The position numbers were made by a program, and so were the translations under genes. 64,000 bases of DNA from Enoplosus armatus (Eukaryota > Chordata > Actinopteri > Centrarchiformes > Enoplosidae): the NCBI RefSeq assembly GCF_043641665.1, contig NC_092192.1, positions 15,407,158 to 15,471,157 on the forward strand. Reading direction: 5' to 3'. The notes under the pieces are model-generated. The model saw nothing but the letters and a program-made list of their open reading frames with translations. It was not told where the DNA came from and ran no database searches. Positions 61,001-64,000 of this stretch are shown in pieces (the stretch's first letter is position 1; every line of letters starts with the position of its first letter).

Positions 61001-62802
61001 TTCTTTTCTTTCTCTTTAATCTTTCCAGTCAGCCTAGAAACATCCCCTTATTTGTGTGCGTTTGGGGATTTGTGGGTTGTCAGTTCAAGATACCGGCGAT
61101 GTCTTTGTGAAGTGGTTGCAAACAGGGACTTGGTGGCTTTTAGGGGCAATCAGTGATAATCTGCAACTGCTGATAGTGCTGTTACTGTACTGTAGGTGCA
61201 CTTCTGATCCCAGGGCCTCCCAGCATCTTGCTTCCCTTCCTTACCCATGGACAACCCAGGTGTCAGACTCGTCAGCGCGGTTGACGTAGTTCTCAGGCAG
61301 CAGGCCCGACAGCCCCGTGCCCAGCGAGGTGCCGTACACCCAGCCCTCACTGGCACTGCTCTGCTCCACGGGAGACATGAAGATAAAGTCTCCAGGCACC
61401 AGCTCAAGCTCGTCGTCATTCTGAGGCACATACGGGTACATGACTTGCAGTGTCTACAGGGGGCAGATGGTTAACAGCCATTAGACAGCGGCCACTTAAT
61501 GTCCTTTGTGTACAAAAGAATCTAACTGAAAAGCCAAGTGGAAAAGTGTTAGGAGGAAGTACTAATTTCAAAGGAAGCGAGTCTACCTCGTGATTAGCAA
61601 AGCGAATATCCCGGGAGAAGAGCACAGCCAGCCAGTCGCAGCATGAAGACACATCCACACTTTTGGCCAACTTTTCCAAAACTTGAAGGTGACTGGTTTG
61701 GAAGTGGTATGCCAAAGTGACATGAAGTTGTTTCTTGTGGGGCTCGACGTGAACATCTGTACAAAAGAAAAAGCGAGAAATGTGCACACCAGACGTATAT
61801 CTACACATATGACAATGTGATGTTCCCTTCACACTTTTTAACTATAGCGGTTCTCCAATGACAGAAACACTCAAAATATAATTACAGTAAATGCAAGTAG
61901 CACACATATGAAGTCCAAATGAGAGCTACTTAAACTGCATCATTCTCAAACAGGCCTGGGAACACCAACACTAAACCCGTCAACTGTGCATAGACAGAGA
62001 ACATGTATCAGGACCAAAGGGGACTCAAACCTGCTTTAGCTGCTGCTTCAATGGCAAAATCAGCAGCAAAACCCTTCAGCACCTCCGCCACTTGCTCCTC
62101 CACAAAAAGGCCAATGAAAGTTGAGGAGGAGTAGAGCTCCAACGGGAGGGGCATGGGTATACGAGACTTCCACTTCGCCACGGTGGTTTGGAGAGCATCG
62201 CAGAGAGCCTCCACCTTCCCATCGGCACACTGAGCACAGAGACAACGAAACAGGATGTCATCAGATGTATAACTGCTATAAAACTGGTGATATGTTACAG
62301 ACACAGAGAGAATAAGACACTGACCATGAAGAACTGGCAGAGGGTGATGTGGGGGAAGATGTTGTGTGCTTTGTTCTTGCCACAGGAGAGGCGGGACTGC
62401 TGCCAGAAGTGCGAGAGCTGCTGGAGCAGCGGCCCGCTGGGTCGCAGATATAACACATACTCTCTGGGCAGAGGGTCATCCAAGAACGGGTCATCCACGT
62501 GGGAGAAGAGCCTGGAGCGACAGACACGGCCGAGAAGACCCAAGGTGGTGAGTGAAAAGTGGGAGAAAAGAAGGCAAATGAGGACGGCTAGTGTCCAGCA
62601 GAGGGCGGTACTGTTGTAACAGCACGGTGACACGTCAGTACAATGCTGAGTTCGGTCAGTAGATGTTGTATTTACCATCACAAGAGTGTCTATTTGCATT
62701 CCAGCACTGTGAGAGAGCGTGTGAGTAAAAAGTATGTGTTGCTCTCACCAGTCACAAGCTGCCTGGACATTTTTCCCTCCTGTCGAAACCAGAGCTTTCA
62801 GG
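57920..62802 (-). CDS. ubash3b: ubash3b (Sts-1/TULA-2), 13 coding exons, 5' partial
   Basis: Ubiquitin-associated and SH3 domain protein B is a cytoplasmic adaptor and phosphatase that dephosphorylates ZAP-70/Syk-type kinases and binds ubiquitin and CBL. Exons, 5' to 3' on the minus strand: 62802-62749, 62511-62325, 62229-62031, 61756-61587, 61453-61245, 60602-60458, 60258-60138, 60026-59904, 59653-59561, 59009-58865, 58770-58664, 58265-58156, 58057-57920. All introns are GT-AG and every phase matches, giving 599 residues plus TGA. Domain order: end of UBA (1-20), 2H phosphoesterase (about 20-200, with HIT at 72-74 and HVT at 158-160), SH3 (about 204-272), variable linker, histidine phosphatase (335-599). 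The phosphatase residues are R340-H341, R423, E451 and H526. Their spacing equals mouse Sts-1 R379/H380, R462, E490 and H565, so that domain has no net indel. The family has about 650 residues; the missing start (about 50) is encoded right of the window. FVCRHGERMDVVFGK fits UBASH3B rather than UBASH3A. The teleost a/b copy is not resolved. Confidence 0.97.
58156..58265 (-). CDS. ubash3b: ubash3b exon: phosphatase, second catalytic His
   Basis: This 110-nt exon runs from a GCACACAG acceptor to a CGAAAG|gtcagt donor, phase 1 in and phase 0 out. It encodes NTVLIVAHASSLEACTRQIQ, then GLSPQNSKDFVQVVRK. His in VAHASS (window residue 526) is the second catalytic histidine of the fold, equivalent to H565 of mouse Sts-1. 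Confidence 0.96.
58664..58770 (-). CDS. ubash3b: ubash3b exon: phosphatase, SESYD segment
   Basis: This 107-nt exon runs from a TTGTTCCCAG acceptor to a CCTGG|gtaaag donor, phase 2 in and phase 1 out. It encodes PHIPISKLVVSESYDTYISR, then SFQVTREILAECKNL. The match to vertebrate UBASH3B is very close. Confidence 0.96.
58865..59009 (-). CDS. ubash3b: ubash3b exon: phosphatase, catalytic Glu
   Basis: This 145-nt exon runs from a GCGTCAG acceptor to a TACAG|gtacac donor, phase 1 in and phase 2 out. It encodes LQQDGKTKIRVEPGLFEWTK, then WVSGTCLPTWIPPAELAAAN and LSVDTTY. Glu in GLFEW (window residue 451) lies 28 residues after the SLRC arginine, the same spacing as R462 to E490 in mouse Sts-1. 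Confidence 0.96.
59561..59653 (-). CDS. ubash3b: ubash3b exon: phosphatase, catalytic Arg
   Basis: This 93-nt exon runs from a CACCTCAG acceptor to a CACG|gtagga donor, phase 1 at both ends. It encodes EALLESHATIDFVYCSPSLR, then CVQTAQHILH. The Arg in SPSLRC (window residue 423) corresponds to mouse Sts-1 R462, part of the phosphate-binding pocket. Confidence 0.95.
59708..59790. repeat. dispersed repeat tail with AATCAG units, in a ubash3b intron
   Basis: This is a short tract of repeated AGAATC/AATCAG followed by AGAAATACTTAATTGATCCCC and GGGGGAAATTACTG, in the intron between the two exons ending at 59904 and starting at 59653. The same kind of tract occurs at 42.83 kb. It resembles the 3' tail of a fish non-LTR retroelement family that is common in percomorph introns; the family name is not certain. 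Confidence 0.55.
59904..60026 (-). CDS. ubash3b: ubash3b exon: phosphatase domain
   Basis: This 123-nt exon runs from a TTTGTGTAG acceptor to a CTTGTAG|gtcagt donor, phase 1 at both ends. It encodes RYIRSNLNMPSNLPARSGGH, then RDYDKDCPITVFGSTQARLV. The sequence is close to other vertebrate UBASH3B proteins throughout. Confidence 0.96.
   Translation of the reverse strand, partial: ADTFALISTCHPTCQLEAGVTGTMIKIVQLLCLAPPRPVL
60138..60258 (-). CDS. ubash3b: ubash3b exon: phosphatase RHG motif
   Basis: This 121-nt exon runs from a TTATCTCAG acceptor to a CCAAAG|gtgagc donor, phase 0 in and phase 1 out. It encodes VSRPTSQSSLSKMRLFVCRH followed by GERMDVVFGKHWVTQCFDSK. Arg340 and His341 of the window protein are the RHG motif; the histidine is the residue phosphorylated during catalysis in histidine phosphatases. 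Confidence 0.97.
60458..60602 (-). CDS. ubash3b: ubash3b exon: linker between SH3 and phosphatase
   Basis: This 145-nt exon runs from an ATCCTCAG acceptor to an ATGCAG|gtactg donor, entering with one base of a Gly codon and leaving in phase 0. It encodes SHSILNCASPSNSGSAVGG, then LLFDGQLNDSLFDSLMDPPS and ends CPPMQ. This serine- and aspartate-rich linker is the least conserved part of the protein. The SILN start and the CPPMQ end match the family. Confidence 0.93.
61245..61453 (-). CDS. ubash3b: ubash3b exon: SH3 domain
   Basis: This 209-nt exon runs from a CTGTAG acceptor to a CATGG|gtaagg donor, phase 0 in and phase 2 out. It starts TLQVMYPYVPQNDDELELV and contains the SH3 hallmarks ALYxY-like (MYPYVP), DELEL, GWVYGTSL and GLLPENYV, ending DTWVVHG. 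The Cbl-binding SH3 domain is thus in a single exon. A second AG 11 nt downstream (CTGCAAG) would drop four residues; the upstream site is chosen because TLQV is the family sequence. Confidence 0.96.
61587..61756 (-). CDS. ubash3b: ubash3b exon: 2H-phosphoesterase, second H-x-T motif
   Basis: This 170-nt exon runs from a TTGTACAG acceptor to a CACGAG|gtagac donor, completing an Asp codon and ending in phase 0. It encodes VHVEPHKKQLHVTLAYHF, which holds the second H-x-T motif (HVT), then DWLAVLFSRDIRFANHE. Both H-x-T motifs survive, so the phosphoesterase active site looks intact. Confidence 0.96.
62031..62229 (-). CDS. ubash3b: ubash3b exon: 2H-phosphoesterase core
   Basis: This 199-nt exon runs from a GTGCTCAG acceptor to a GCAG|gtttga donor, entering in phase 0 and leaving with one base of an Asp codon. 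It begins CADGKVEALCDALQTTV, passes through PLPLELYSSSTFIGLF and ends AADFAIEAAAKA. The match to UBASH3B across the phosphoesterase core is strong. The donor (gtttga) is weaker than the others in the gene. Confidence 0.95.
62325..62511 (-). CDS. ubash3b: ubash3b exon: 2H-phosphoesterase, first H-x-T motif
   Basis: This 187-nt exon has a CTCCAG acceptor and an ATG|gtcagt donor. It starts by completing the split tryptophan codon and ends in phase 0. It encodes 62 residues from LFSHVDDPFLDDPLPREYV to HITLCQFFM. The HIT triplet is the first of the two H-x-T motifs of 2H (LigT-like) phosphoesterases, the fold known to lie between the UBA and SH3 domains in this family. Confidence 0.95.
62749..62802 (-). 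CDS. ubash3b: ubash3b exon: UBA domain, second half
   Basis: This 54-nt exon runs from a TTTGCAG acceptor to a CTG|gtgaga donor. It enters at phase 2 (one base completes a split codon) and leaves with TG of a tryptophan codon. It encodes LKALVSTGGKNVQAACD, the end of the ubiquitin-binding UBA domain. The upstream coding exon, with the start codon and the MGF loop of the UBA, is not in the window, so this is the 5'-most coding exon visible. Confidence 0.93.
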
Positions 62803-64000
62803 CTGCAAAGAGAAAGAGAAAGGGAGATCAAAGCACCGTCCCAAAATCAATAGTTTCTCTTCCGGCCCGTGTTTATTAGGAGGAGATTGCTGTGCTTCCA
62901 CATGACACAGAACAAACATCAAATATCCCAAGAGAGCAGTAAAATAACAACAAGCGCACAATAATTCATAACATTATTCATATCAGAGGTTTGTGATACT
63001 GATTTGAAACGGCCACGTTCTCTGCTATAAAGATATCTGGTTCTATCATCACTGAAGTGTAATCAGCTCATTCTGGGTTTAATATGAAACTGCATCCGAA
63101 CACGGCAGCTCACAGTCTTGGTTAACGAATTACTTCTGCAGAAGCCTAATGTCCCAATATTAAGACCCCCTAAACATGAGAAAATATAATGAATGTCTTG
63201 TGTTTTAGAGTAATGGACGGGAAAAAAAGGAAAGGACGACATGATTTATCTGTGTCATTTCATAAACTTTTTTTTCCTGAAACAAGAGGGAGCCGAGAGA
63301 GCATGATTACCCTTGAGTGCTCAAAATCTAATTAGTGTCTTTTTATAAAACCTCTGGTGTTGCGGGCCACCTCTGAGTGGATTCACCGATTCCAGCGGCT
63401 TTGGCAGGACTAACACTCTGCCCCTCTTTCAGTCAATCGACACATCTGTGACATACTGTTATCTAACACACTGGACTCACAGACCTTTCACATAATATTT
63501 ACTAAATGAGTGTAAATATGATTAAGGTAAGAGTTAGTGGCAACTGAAAATATATCTGCATGTAACTCAGGCTCTGCAAACAGTGACGTGTCTGTTTATT
63601 CATTTAAAATAATTCCCTCAGTGTGTTGTGGCTCTGTGTACCACATTGGCCAAAGACTCACTTTTCATAGTTTATTTTCATCTGTTTTATGTAGTAGAAA
63701 AAAAATGGATCCCTGATAAATAACTGCAGTAAGCGATGTTTGGGTGCATGGCCACAGGAAATGCATTTTGAGTAACTGCGCGTTGTCTCCACAACATTCA
63801 CTCCACCACAGGCCATGCAGTCCCATCTCCTTTCAGCTTAAGTTCTTTGTGCGCTGTGTGAAAACAAAGCACAGTCCCAGAGTCAATCAGAATTAATCGT
63901 CCATTCACTACGTTAGATAACCAAAAACAAAACCTCCGTAATGATGCCATGCTTTATCTAAAGGGTAGCAGTGCCGTCCCCAAAGACTTTACTCCTAATG
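62803..64000 (-). other. ubash3b intron 1 (3' part)
   Basis: This lies directly upstream of the first visible ubash3b coding exon and should be the end of the large first intron. It contains no recognised exon. The rest is unremarkable intronic DNA with a few A and T runs. Confidence 0.7.

Noticed and set aside
57920..62802. Assignment to UBASH3A instead of UBASH3B
   Set aside because: The phosphatase domain keeps the FVCRHGERMDVVFGK and ESYDTYISRSFQ sequences of UBASH3B and the full active-site set; UBASH3A is more diverged there.
1..64000. tRNA, rRNA, U6 or 7SK genes, CRISPR arrays, bacterial operons
   Set aside because: No cloverleaf with intact A and B boxes outside the SINE, no rRNA or U6 core sequence, no spaced direct repeats; the window is vertebrate nuclear DNA.

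Overview
The window is nuclear DNA from a ray-finned fish, most likely a percomorph teleost. It is AT-rich with long gene-free stretches, many (CA)n, (GA)n and (GATA)n microsatellites, short hAT-type DNA transposons, a tRNA-derived SINE and other fish-type dispersed repeats. The only multi-exon coding gene has vertebrate GT-AG introns. No bacterial, organellar or viral gene was recognised. Three loci on the minus strand carry almost all the recognisable information. (1) 57.9-62.8 kb holds 13 coding exons of ubash3b (Sts-1/TULA-2). They run from the UBA domain through the 2H-phosphoesterase and SH3 domains to the C-terminal histidine-phosphatase domain and stop codon. The first coding exon lies beyond the right edge. 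(2) 5.5-11.3 kb holds the ancient miR-100 / let-7a / miR-125b cluster, in that transcriptional order, with all three hairpins and both arms visible. This is the equivalent of the human MIR100HG locus. (3) The host transcript of that cluster must also run on the minus strand. Its exons cannot be fixed from sequence alone, but several strong minus-strand splice signals and a CpG-containing block at 56.35-56.58 kb are candidates for its promoter or exons. Layout: 0-5.5 kb, no recognised gene, a G18 run and a YY1-type start motif. 5.5-11.3 kb, the miRNA cluster. 11.3-21 kb, unassigned DNA with one exon-like segment. 21.07-21.99 kb, a 920-bp hAT-like element with a perfect 8-bp duplication. 22-40 kb, unassigned DNA, microsatellites and old repeats. 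40.18-41.81 kb, a SINE followed by three transposons nested one inside the other, the innermost carrying the start of a BED/hAT transposase gene. 41.8-56.3 kb, unassigned DNA and repeats. 56.35-56.58 kb, candidate promoter. 56.9-62.8 kb, ubash3b 3'UTR and exons. 62.8-64 kb, part of ubash3b intron 1. The genes are linked by position rather than by a shared pathway. Ubash3b is a cytoplasmic phosphatase and adaptor that damps tyrosine-kinase signalling. The miRNA cluster acts on development and differentiation. As I recall the human map, UBASH3B and MIR100HG are neighbours on opposite strands; here they are on the same strand, which points to a local rearrangement between the lineages. Exon edges of ubash3b were placed by hand from splice sites and reading phase and are mutually consistent across all 13 exons. 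Candidate exons, promoters and old repeats elsewhere are given with low confidence.
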